A stretch of 5,536 bases of DNA, from the NCBI GenBank assembly GCA_905203195.1, contig CAJKVD010000066.1:1-5536 (forward strand), in the 5' to 3' direction. Both the position numbers and the translations under genes were made by a program. The notes beneath the pieces were generated by a model. The model had not been told where the DNA came from. It did not search any database and saw only the letters and a program-made list of their open reading frames with translations. The DNA is from an uncultured Clostridium sp. Lineage in GTDB: Bacteria > Bacillota > Clostridia > TANB77 > CAG-508. Shown here piece by piece: positions 1 to 5,536 of the stretch (positions are counted from its first letter, which is position 1; each line of letters begins with the position of its first letter).

Positions 1-1
1 T

Positions 2-478
2 GGAAAATTATTGATAAATAATAAAGAAGTAAAAGATAGTAGATTAGATTTAGTATTTGTGTCGCAAGAAGTAGATTTGTTTGATTTAAGTATAAGAGAT
101 AACTTATGTCTAGGCAAAGAAATATCGGATGATAGAATATTAGAACTATTAGAAGAAGCTGGATTAACAGGTTGGTATAATGAATTACCTGAAGGTCTAG
201 AAACAATGGTAGGAGAAAGAGGTATAAAATTATCAGCTGGGCAAAAACAAAGATTAAATTTAATAAGAGGAATTCTAATAGATAAAGACTTGTATTTTTT
301 TGATGAGCCTACATCAAATTTAGATGCAGTGTCTGAAGAAAAGATAACAAATATGATTGAAAAGTACTTAAAAAATAAAACTTATGTAATAGTTACACAT
401 AGACCAAAATTAAAAGAATTATGTAATAAACATTATGTGTTTGATAATCACATGATGAAAGAATTAATAGTTATATAA
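2..478 (+). CDS. ABC transporter ATP-binding domain, C-terminal part (5' end outside window)
   Basis: The reading frame is open from base 2, so the gene starts upstream of the window; the TTG at 11 is not a credible start. The visible part is the second half of an ABC nucleotide-binding domain, which hydrolyses ATP on the inner face of the membrane to drive transport. In order it shows a Q-loop segment (VSQEVDLFDLSIRDNL), the ABC signature as LSAGQKQRLNL, a Walker B/D-loop (LYFFDEPTSNLDAVSEE) and the H-loop histidine in VIVTHRP. Walker A must lie upstream. The wording resembles NBDs fused to membrane domains in exporters of the bacteriocin/multidrug type, but the membrane part and substrate are not visible. 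The C-terminus looks natural, ending shortly after a VFDNHMMKE segment. An IS256 end begins about ten bases after its TAA stop, so the insertion landed just downstream of the gene. Confidence 0.93.
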   Translation, partial: GKLLINNKEVKDSRLDLVFVSQEVDLFDLSIRDNLCLGKEISDDRILELLEEAGLTGWYNELPEGLETMVGERGIKLSAGQKQRLNLIRGILIDKDLYFFDEPTSNLDAVSEEKITNMIEKYLKNKTYVIVTHRPKLKELCNKHYVFDNHMMKELIVI

Positions 479-487
479 ATAAGGCAG

Positions 488-512
488 GAGAGTATAGAAA
501 AAGTTGTGTAAA
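488..512 (+). repeat. Probable left terminal inverted repeat of the IS256-like element
   Basis: The stretch starts with GAGAGTATAG and contains TTGTGTAAA at 504-512. IS256-family ends are about 25 bp long and typically carry a GTGTAAA-type core toward their inner side, so the position fits. Its right-hand partner is absent from the window, so the exact outer base (487-490) cannot be fixed. Confidence 0.5.
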
Positions 513-533
513 TAAATCCTTCCGTGATAAAAT
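504..533 (+). promoter_or_regulatory. Possible transposase promoter
   Basis: TTGTGT (504-509) and TAAAAT (528-533) are separated by 18 bases. The -10 has an upstream TG (525-526) in extended -10 position. The -35 lies inside the putative IS left end, a common arrangement. It is weak and not experimentally supported. Confidence 0.35.
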
Positions 534-559
534 ATAAAATATCAAGGAGGGATTTTTCT

Positions 560-1531
560 ATGGGTAAAAAAGTAGAAAAAGAAAAAAATGAAATAGTAGA
601 GGAATTTTTTAGAAGGAATGATCCAAAAAATATTAAATCTATGAATGATATGTACACAGCCTGGAAAGATTTCTTTGCCCCTGCTTTTCAACAATTGTTG
701 GATGCTGAAATGGAAGCAAAAATTGGTTATTCCAAAAACGAAAGAACAGATAATAATAATTATCGAAATGGATATTATCCAGAAAGAACTGTAGCAACAG
801 AAATGGGAGATATTCCAGTAAAAGTTCCTAGAGATAGAAACGGAGAAATTGATTCCGATTTAGTGCCTAAATATTCAAGAACATCAAATGGCTTTGATGA
901 AAAAGTAATATCTATGTATGCATTAGGAATGTCTGATAAGGACATTCAAGAACAAATAAAGGAGATATTTGGCTATAATCTTTCACCAGATATGATAAGT
1001 GATATAACAGATAAAATTATACCTGAAGTACAAGAATGGCAAAAAAGGAAATTAGAAAGTGTATACCCTATAGTATTTATTGATGCTACTCATTTTCATG
1101 TTAGAGATAATGGACAGATAGTAAAAAAAGCAGCCTATGTTGTGTTAGGAATTGATAAAGATGGAATGAAAAAAGTTTTAACAATAACAATTGGAGAAAA
1201 TGAAAGTGCAAAATATTGGATGACTGTATTAAACGAGCTTAAAAATCGCGGAGTACAAGATATTTTAGTATTATGTGCAGATGGATTGACAGGGCTTAAA
1301 GATGCAATATCAGCAATATACCCTAAGACGGAATATCAAAGATGTATAGTGCATCAAATAAGGAACTCTTTAAAGTATGTACCATATACAGATAGAAAAG
1401 AACTTGCTAATGATTTAAAAACAGTTTACAAAGCAAGTACAGAGGAATTAGGGTATACTAACTTATTAGAGTTGGAAGAAAAATGGAAACATAAATATCC
1501 TGGTGCGACTCAAAGTTGGATAGATAACTGA
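560..1531 (+). pseudogene. IS256-family DDE transposase, C-terminally truncated
   Basis: I choose ATG 560 because AAGGAGG lies at 544-550 with good spacing; the in-frame GTG at 524 has no RBS. This gives 323 residues against about 400 for the family. Family hallmarks are the N-terminal YRNGYYPERTV region (about 68-79), the first catalytic Asp in VFIDATHF (D175), the second in VLCADGL (D241) and the QRCIVHQIRN block (260-269). The protein stops at ATQSWIDN, just where IS256 transposases continue toward the conserved TTNAIE region that supplies the catalytic Glu. That Glu and the C-terminal helices are missing, so the product should be inactive (inference from family knowledge). The TGA stop at 1529-1531 is created at the junction with the integrase fragment. 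The upstream part is free of stops, so the truncation is probably recent. Confidence 0.92.
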
Positions 1532-1713
1532 GACATACTTTTGCTTCTATACTTGTTGCTGAAAATGTTGATATTAAAACTGTTTCCCATAAATTAGGTC
1601 ATGCAAGTACTGGAACAACTTATACTTATTATGTTCATGATTTTGAATCTACTGATAGAGCGAGTGCTGATTTACTGGAAGATGTTTTAATCAAAGATAT
1701 TAATATGGTATAG
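1528..1713 (+). pseudogene. Tyrosine recombinase (phage-type integrase), C-terminal fragment
   Basis: Read from CTG at 1528, this frame gives 61 codons ending at TAG 1711-1713, with no start codon. It contains the end of the catalytic domain of a tyrosine recombinase: LRHTFAS (the Arg and following residues of the HxxR box, now missing its His), KLGHAST (the conserved His of the LGH box) and TTYTYYVH, where the second-last Tyr (fragment residue 35) aligns with the nucleophile. The rest of the enzyme, including the first catalytic Arg and the DNA-binding N-terminal domains, is absent. A TAA sits in frame immediately upstream (1525-1527), inside the IS256 sequence. It cannot be expressed as a working enzyme. 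It marks the former integrase end of a prophage or integrative element whose cargo may include the neighbouring defence genes. Confidence 0.85.
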
Positions 1714-1740
1714 AAAAAGAGCCTATTGACTCTTTCTCTA
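1711..1740. terminator. Hairpin between convergent genes, possible bidirectional terminator
   Basis: TAGAAAAAGAG (1711-1721) pairs with CTCTTTCTCTA (1730-1740) across an 8-base loop, with one mismatch. It covers the stop of the integrase remnant on the plus strand and the stop of the Abi-like gene on the minus strand. The flanking T-runs are short and the stem is AT-rich, so termination strength is uncertain. Confidence 0.45.
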
Positions 1741-2517
1741 TTTGCCAATTTTTATCTTCTTATATTCAATTTTATTAATAAAATTATAATAATCTACAAT
1801 ATAAGTACATAAAAATTCCGCTTCATTCTTTTTCATGATACTATTAGCATGAGCATATGTCTTATGATTTCTTGCATCATCAAAACTTTTCATTATTTTC
1901 TTAGTAGCAGTTAAAATACTAAAAGTTGTGCTCTCTTTAAATGTTTCATTTTCTCTCAATATATTATTTAATTCACCTGTTATAGAATCTAGCGTCTCTC
2001 CCTGTATTGATTTTCCTATTTCTTTAAATATAGCTTCAAATTTATATTTCAATAATGTATGTAATCTATCTATAGCAAATTCATATTCACCTTTTGATAG
2101 TCTTTCTTTGATATGCTTTAGTAATACTTCTTCTTCCTTTTTGTTTTTTACTGTATTTGAATTAATTTCTAATGTCTTTTCATTTTTTTCTAATTCTTTT
2201 ATTATTTTCTTTATCTTTGGTATGTATGACTTAAGTAAAAAACCTTTTTTAGTTCCATAATCTAAAAGACCATTTATCAATTGTTTAGCTTTTATATTTT
2301 CTTCATTTTTAATATACCTTCTTAGTCTTTTAGCCTTTGAATTTCCTTCTTCATCATCTTTGTATTTTTCATCATCTATATTACTACCTGTACACTCTTC
2401 TACAAAACTTTTAAACTTATAATCCGAGAAATCCCACACATATCCTTTGCCTTTTTTAGTGGTTTTTTCTATAAATCCCATAAATTCTTCAATATCTATT
2501 GCTTTTAAATCTGACAT
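1738..2517 (-). CDS. Abortive-infection-type protein with C-terminal Abi_C/HEPN-like domain
   Basis: I prefer ATG 2517 (259 residues), since AAAGGGGA lies just upstream of it. The in-frame ATG at 2535, which touches the TAG of the preceding gene, has no good RBS. The N-terminal module (about 25-70) holds GYVWDFSDYKF, an acidic NIDDEKY stretch and SKAKRLRRYI; from memory, similar GYVLDFS...SKAKRLR modules precede effector domains in other predicted defence proteins. A charged linker follows (about 95-140). The C-terminal region (about 140-250) matches the Abi_C abortive-infection pattern: FAIDRLHTLLKYKF, then helices, then DDARNHKTYAHAN, where R216 and H223 form an Rx6H motif with the usual Asn after Arg, as in HEPN RNases. 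An RNA-cleaving, growth-arresting role is inferred, not shown. It has no signal peptide or membrane segment. It directly follows the GHKL ATPase gene, so the two are presumably co-translated. Confidence 0.8.
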   Translation of the reverse strand: MSDLKAIDIEEFMGFIEKTTKKGKGYVWDFSDYKFKSFVEECTGSNIDDEKYKDDEEGNSKAKRLRRYIKNEENIKAKQLINGLLDYGTKKGFLLKSYIPKIKKIIKELEKNEKTLEINSNTVKNKKEEEVLLKHIKERLSKGEYEFAIDRLHTLLKYKFEAIFKEIGKSIQGETLDSITGELNNILRENETFKESTTFSILTATKKIMKSFDDARNHKTYAHANSIMKKNEAEFLCTYIVDYYNFINKIEYKKIKIGK

Positions 2518-2535
2518 TATATTTCCCCTTTCCAT

Positions 2536-4131
2536 CTATGATAACAAAGCTCTCATATTTGTACTCATAGTAGAAATTATATTTTCTACCATAATAGCTT
2601 TATTTTTATCGTCCCCCATAGCTTGAATTTGTGCTGCTGCTAAAGAATATATTAAAAAGTCTACAGATGTAACCAAGTGTTGATTATCTTTATTTTCAAT
2701 TACAAATCTATCATAAAATGGATGCTCTGTATTCCACTCTATTATTATTTTTTTTCCTTCTTGCCAAGCTTCAAAAATTGAAGCAAGTCTACCATTCTTT
2801 GCAGTTCTAAATTCTACATTAGCATTACTATCTTGTGTTTTCTTTGGTTTTCTTTCTCTTTCTTGTAAATTCTCTTTACTATTTTGTTCAGATATCTCTG
2901 TTTGTGTTTTCTCTTTATTCGTATCTCTTTTCTCTTTCTTAACAACAGGAGTAATTAACAATTTAGATTTATTATTAATTACCTTTTCCGCCTCTTTATG
3001 ACTATCTATTTCTTCTTTAGATATTTTAGTATTTTTCTTTGTTTTATTACTCATAGCTCGCATTTGAGGTAACAAATCGTTCCTTAATGAATTATCTATT
3101 GAATCTACCATATCTATACCATTTTTAGTAAAGTTAACCCCCATTGGCTCATCTAATTCTGAATCAAATGACAATTCTCCCCTAACTCTGTTGAAGTTTG
3201 GATGTTTAGTAAACCAGTCTTTCGGTACAAATCCAAATGCTATTTCTCTATTATTTCTCAAAACAGAAAATCCTTGATTTTTCATATTAATATCTGTATT
3301 TTTTTGGAGTTCCTCATTATATACTTGTAGTAAAGCTAATTTAACATGAACTATTCCTTTTTTTATTTCACCCGTTTCATTATCTTTCCATTTAACTTCA
3401 TAGTCTTCATCGCTAAACAACTCTGATTTAAATTCTGAATCATCTAACATTAAAGGATCGTAAGGAATAATTTTTTCCCCATTTACTTCAAAAGTAATTC
3501 TATTCATATATTTTCTATATATTCTAGATATCTCTTTGATTAACTTATTAGAAAACTGTTTTATATTCTTATTAGTTATTCCTAAACATTTCTCAAATAT
3601 TATAACAGTTCCTGTTTCATTATTAACAATACTATTAAAAAATACTTCTTCTGCTTGATTTGCATTTCCTATATACTTAACAAAATCATTATATTCTTTT
3701 ATTACATCAACATCTGTCACACTTTTTAATAGAAATGGTGCATTTATTTCTTTTGTCAATACAGTTGTTCTATTAGCTAGTGATAATCCGGCTGTGCTCA
3801 ATCCCATTCCGAATTTTCCTAAATCTGCACTTTCAGAATGTTCACTGTTAGAACCTAATTTTAATGCTTCATCTAATACTTCATACTCCATACCATTTCC
3901 ATTATCTGCTATAATTATTCTTAATTGCTTTTCATTATCTTCTTCTATAAATACTTGTATCCTTGTAGAATCTGCATCTATACTATTATCGATAATATCA
4001 CATATTGCTACTGTGTTCTCATATCCGATATGTTGTAACGCTGATATTAGTATTTTTGCATTAGGCATATTTTTAGAATCATATTTCACCTCTTTTCTAA
4101 TAATATTATTTTCTTTGCTTGTTTTTTCCAT
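2536..4131 (-). CDS. MORC/MutL-like GHKL (HSP90-type) ATPase
   Basis: ATG 4131 is preceded by AAGGAGG at 7-nt spacing, giving 531 residues. The N-terminal ATPase fold shows the N-box DIIDNSIDAD (45-54), the Mg/ATP-binding DNGNGM (76-81, DxGxG) and the glycine-rich lid LGKFGMGLSTAG (104-115). A second domain (about 200-350) contains the RNRE-like and FNRVRGELSFDSELD segments, consistent with the S5-type transducer domain of GHKL proteins. A highly charged, low-complexity linker (about 365-435) leads to a C-terminal domain (about 440-531) with the IIEWNTEHPFYDRF motif. Such proteins dimerise on ATP binding and act as clamps or switches on DNA; prokaryotic MORC-like members are known from restriction-modification neighbourhoods. 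In the N-box, the position usually held by the catalytic Glu is Asp45. Its TAG stop is immediately followed by the ATG context of the Abi-like gene. Substrate and partner are unknown. Confidence 0.88.
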   Translation of the reverse strand: MEKTSKENNIIRKEVKYDSKNMPNAKILISALQHIGYENTVAICDIIDNSIDADSTRIQVFIEEDNEKQLRIIIADNGNGMEYEVLDEALKLGSNSEHSESADLGKFGMGLSTAGLSLANRTTVLTKEINAPFLLKSVTDVDVIKEYNDFVKYIGNANQAEEVFFNSIVNNETGTVIIFEKCLGITNKNIKQFSNKLIKEISRIYRKYMNRITFEVNGEKIIPYDPLMLDDSEFKSELFSDEDYEVKWKDNETGEIKKGIVHVKLALLQVYNEELQKNTDINMKNQGFSVLRNNREIAFGFVPKDWFTKHPNFNRVRGELSFDSELDEPMGVNFTKNGIDMVDSIDNSLRNDLLPQMRAMSNKTKKNTKISKEEIDSHKEAEKVINNKSKLLITPVVKKEKRDTNKEKTQTEISEQNSKENLQERERKPKKTQDSNANVEFRTAKNGRLASIFEAWQEGKKIIIEWNTEHPFYDRFVIENKDNQHLVTSVDFLIYSLAAAQIQAMGDDKNKAIMVENIISTMSTNMRALLS

Positions 4132-4138
4132 AATTTTT

Positions 4139-4145
4139 CCTCCTT
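4139..4145 (-). promoter_or_regulatory. Ribosome binding site of the ATPase gene
   Basis: AAGGAGG on the minus strand lies 7 bases before ATG 4131. It fixes the start of the ATPase gene. Confidence 0.8.
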
Positions 4146-4152
4146 TTAAAAC

Positions 4153-4182
4153 AAAAAAATAATCTATCTAGATTTAGATAGA
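4153..4182 (-). terminator. Palindrome plus T-run in the ATPase leader: attenuator-like hairpin or operator
   Basis: On the minus strand TCTATCTA (4182-4175) and TAGATAGA (4170-4163) form an 8-bp perfect stem with a 4-base loop, followed by TTA and seven T residues (4159-4153). It lies between the promoter and the ribosome binding site. The stem is AT-rich, so it may terminate only partially; a 20-bp palindrome could equally be a repressor site. Confidence 0.42.
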
Positions 4183-4311
4183 CCTTAAACTTCAAGTCAA
4201 AATAAACAAAGAAAATAATACTATTATAACTTTGCTTAAATAAAAGGTTTTATACCCAATATTAAAATATTTCAACTTTTCAGACAAGGTGCTATACCGA
4301 ATCTAAAATAG

Positions 4312-4340
4312 ATATTAACACATTTATTTACTTTTGTCAA
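4312..4340 (-). promoter_or_regulatory. Near-consensus sigma-A promoter for the ATPase/Abi-like pair
   Basis: On the minus strand, TTGACA (4340-4335) and TAATAT (4317-4312) are separated by exactly 17 bases. A TG at 4320-4319 gives an extended -10 (TGTTAATAT). Transcription should begin near 4305. The promoter starts one base after the methyltransferase TGA, so the ATPase and Abi-like genes can be expressed independently of the restriction genes upstream. Confidence 0.75.
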
Positions 4341-4341
4341 A

Positions 4342-5080
4342 TCATGTCTTTTTTAGTATAAATATGTATTCATGTGCTAACAAATAAAAATCTCTATTTA
4401 TATTTTGACTCCAATAACCCGTCCTTTTGCAATTATGCTGCTCCTTTATAATTATTTCTTTTAATGTGAATCCTGTTTGAATAAAAATATTCATGATATA
4501 AAAACCTAATGGAATAACATTTTTATTTTTCCTAATGTCTCCAATTAAAACTGCACAGAATTTATTTTTCTTTAAGATTCTAAAACATTCTTTTGAAAAT
4601 AGTTTCATTTGATCTAAAAATTCATTTAATTCTAATCTTGATAAATCTTCTTTAATATCTTTGCTATATTTAATAATATTAGCATACGGTGGATGTGCAA
4701 ATATGAAATCTATACAATTATCCGGCACTATTCCTTTCAAATTGGTCGAATCCGCTCTTATTAATTTGGGTTCATATAAGTTGTTGCTTTTAAGACTAAT
4801 TCTTTCTTTTGCCATTTTAAGAGCTTCCAAATTCACATCTATTCCGTACTCCTTTTCTATTAAGTAACTTTGTTTCTATCATTGTAGTACCGCTTCCACA
4901 AAATGTATCTAATACTATATCTCCTTCATTTGTATATTTCAAAATCAAATTTCTAGGAACTTGTGGTGGACAATTCCCCCTGTAATCTCCTCTATGTGTT
5001 GCCCAATTTCCTCTTTCCTTAAAAGACCATATAGTTGTCTCTTCTAATTCAAATTGTTCTGGTTTATATTTCAAATTCAT
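4342..5080 (-). pseudogene. Amino (N4-cytosine/N6-adenine) DNA methyltransferase, frameshifted
   Basis: Two overlapping frames together encode one methyltransferase of about 245 residues, which would transfer a methyl group from SAM to a base in the target site. The first frame (5080 to 4817) holds RGNWATHRGDYRGN, PRNLILKY and SAM motif I, VLDTFCGSGTTMIE. The second (from about 4848) continues YGIDVNLEALKMAKERI, then catalytic motif IV as FIFAHPPYANIIKYS, ECFRILKKNKF, LIGDIRKN and the C-terminal HEYIFILKK. One extra base near 4849 separates RKG from YGIDVN; a +1 shift restores the frame. Motif order is X-I-IV, and motif IV is HPPY rather than D/S/NPPY, a variant I recall in one amino-MTase group. 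AAGGAGG lies one base from ATG 5080 but seven from TTG 5074, so TTG may be the true start. A GTG at 4836, behind AAAAGGAG, could reinitiate the second half. The nuclease gene lies just upstream. Confidence 0.86.
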
Positions 5081-5102
5081 TCCTCCTTCTAAAATGCATA
5101 AA

Positions 5103-5126
5103 GGGACAACTAATAAAAGTTGCCCC
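5103..5126 (-). terminator. Hairpin between nuclease and methyltransferase genes
   Basis: On the minus strand GGGGCAAC (5126-5119) pairs with GTTGTCCC (5110-5103), an 8-bp stem with one G-U pair and an 8-base loop. It is followed by TTTATGCATTTT rather than a clean T-run, and is preceded by a run of seven A residues. It could be a leaky terminator, or an RNA-stability element adjusting methyltransferase to nuclease expression. Confidence 0.45.
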
Positions 5127-5146
5127 CACATCTTTTTTTCGTATTT

Positions 5147-5536
5147 TTATTGAAATATTTCATTCATTATCCCATTCTTCATGTCCAAGATATTATACAT
5201 ATCTTCCATTGTATCAAATGTTTCCTCTAGATTTCCTTTTGCATGGTTCCATCCTTTTCCATCTGTAAACCATATAAATTTTATTCCAGCTATTCTTTTT
5301 AATTCTTCATTTAACATTTTATAACTTCTTGCCGTTTCATTTAATTTTGAACCCTGTGAAGCATAAAAATTAGTTTCTATTAAATATAAAGTATTATTTT
5401 TTTCCACAACAAAATCGAATCTTTTTTTAGCCATTTTTACTTTTTTATTTTTAGTAGTATTATCTATATTTTTCAATATTTCTTCTAAATCAATATCCCA
5501 CTTTTCCTTTAATACAGGTGATGCCACTTCCTTATA
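5147..5536 (-). CDS. DpnII-family type II restriction endonuclease, C-terminal part
   Basis: The frame is open to the right edge (the residues before VASPVLKEKW are YKE), so the start lies outside the window; the GTG at 5527 is not a credible start. The visible 129 residues match the C-terminal half of the DpnII/MboI restriction endonuclease family, which cleaves double-stranded DNA at a short palindrome (GATC in characterised members). Recognisable blocks are KRFDFVV (with the probable metal-binding Asp), TLYLIETNFYAS (probable catalytic Glu), GSKLNETARSYKML, KFIWFTDGKGWNHAK and LEETFDTMEDMYNI. No stop or frameshift occurs in this part, so the nuclease looks intact as far as it can be read. 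It ends 66 bases before the methyltransferase start, with a hairpin between. The classical DpnII partner is a Dam-like methylase; the one here is of a different type, so the recognition site is not safely predicted. Confidence 0.9.
   Translation of the reverse strand, partial: YKEVASPVLKEKWDIDLEEILKNIDNTTKNKKVKMAKKRFDFVVEKNNTLYLIETNFYASQGSKLNETARSYKMLNEELKRIAGIKFIWFTDGKGWNHAKGNLEETFDTMEDMYNILDMKNGIMNEIFQ

Larger units (their letters stand above)
488..1528 (+). mobile_element. IS256-family insertion sequence, 3'-truncated remnant
   Basis: The element comprises a left terminal region, a transposase promoter and RBS, and about 80% of the transposase gene. No right terminal inverted repeat or target-site duplication can be found: homology to the transposase stops abruptly at about 1528 and integrase sequence begins there. 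The right boundary is therefore a deletion or recombination junction, not a natural IS end. The element cannot transpose on its own, because it lacks one end and part of the catalytic site. Confidence 0.82.
4132..4341 (-). promoter_or_regulatory. Intergenic leader of the ATPase/Abi-like operon
   Basis: This 210-base stretch holds no gene. Read on the minus strand it contains a strong promoter right after the methyltransferase stop, a leader of roughly 170 nt, a terminator-like palindrome and the ATPase RBS. A TATAAT also occurs at 4228-4223 but without a matching -35 box. I recognise no known riboswitch class in it. Confidence 0.6.

Noticed and set aside
448..657. Minus-strand open frame of 69 codons
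   Set aside because: It lies antisense to the IS left end and the transposase start, is hydrophobic low-complexity, and has no RBS or recognisable motif.
1928..2260. Plus-strand open frame of 110 codons
   Set aside because: It is antisense to the well-supported Abi-like gene; its Ser/Phe/Leu-rich composition is what AT-rich antisense frames give.
3794..4162. Plus-strand open frame of 122 codons
   Set aside because: It is antisense to the conserved ATPase N-terminal motifs and crosses the ATPase RBS; no domain features are seen.
4183..4200. Imperfect GAC...GTC inverted repeat as a controller-protein C-box
   Set aside because: The symmetry has several mismatches, there is no tandem copy, and no C-protein gene is in the window.
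4190..4310. Riboswitch, type III antitoxin RNA repeats or CRISPR in the ATPase leader
   Set aside because: No tandem repeats of constant length and no conserved riboswitch core were found; only short AT-rich stems are present.
5081..5131. Upstream ATG at 5131 as the methyltransferase start
   Set aside because: It would place the start inside the intergenic hairpin with no RBS, whereas AAGGAGG lies next to 5080/5074.
4661..5268. Plus-strand open frames at 4661-4867 and 5035-5268
   Set aside because: They are antisense shadows of the methyltransferase and nuclease genes, without RBS or family signal.

Overview
The window is very AT-rich, uses AGA and ATA codons heavily, and carries strong AAGGAGG-type ribosome binding sites. 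This points to a low-GC Firmicute, most likely a clostridial species (inference from composition and protein flavour; no species marker is present). It reads as an accessory island: a scarred mobile-element boundary on the left and a restriction/defence gene cluster on the right.

Left part, plus strand (1-1713). The window opens inside the nucleotide-binding domain of an ABC transporter, whose stop is at 476-478. About ten bases later begins an IS256-family insertion sequence with a recognisable left end, a good ribosome binding site and a transposase that lacks its C-terminal ~80 residues, including the third catalytic acid. At about 1528 it is joined directly to the last 61 codons of a tyrosine recombinase (phage or integrative-element integrase). 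Both genes are remnants of an IS insertion followed by a deletion. A weak bidirectional hairpin (1711-1740) separates them from the convergent cluster on the other strand.

Right part, minus strand (5536 down to 1738). In transcription order the genes are: the C-terminal part of a DpnII-family type II restriction endonuclease running in from the right edge; an amino DNA methyltransferase interrupted by a one-base frameshift near 4849; an intergenic leader with a near-consensus sigma-A promoter; a MORC/MutL-like GHKL ATPase; and, directly abutting it, an abortive-infection-type protein with an Abi_C/HEPN-like C-terminal domain carrying an R-N-x5-H motif.

How they may work together: the nuclease and methyltransferase form a restriction-modification pair. 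MORC-like ATPases are known to sit in prokaryotic restriction-modification neighbourhoods. Here the ATPase is coupled translationally to a probable HEPN effector, so the ATPase/HEPN pair could be a second layer (sensor plus suicide effector) next to the restriction system. The broken methyltransferase beside an apparently intact nuclease C-terminus is the main puzzle: sequencing error, rescue of the frame, a second methyltransferase outside the window, or an inactive nuclease.
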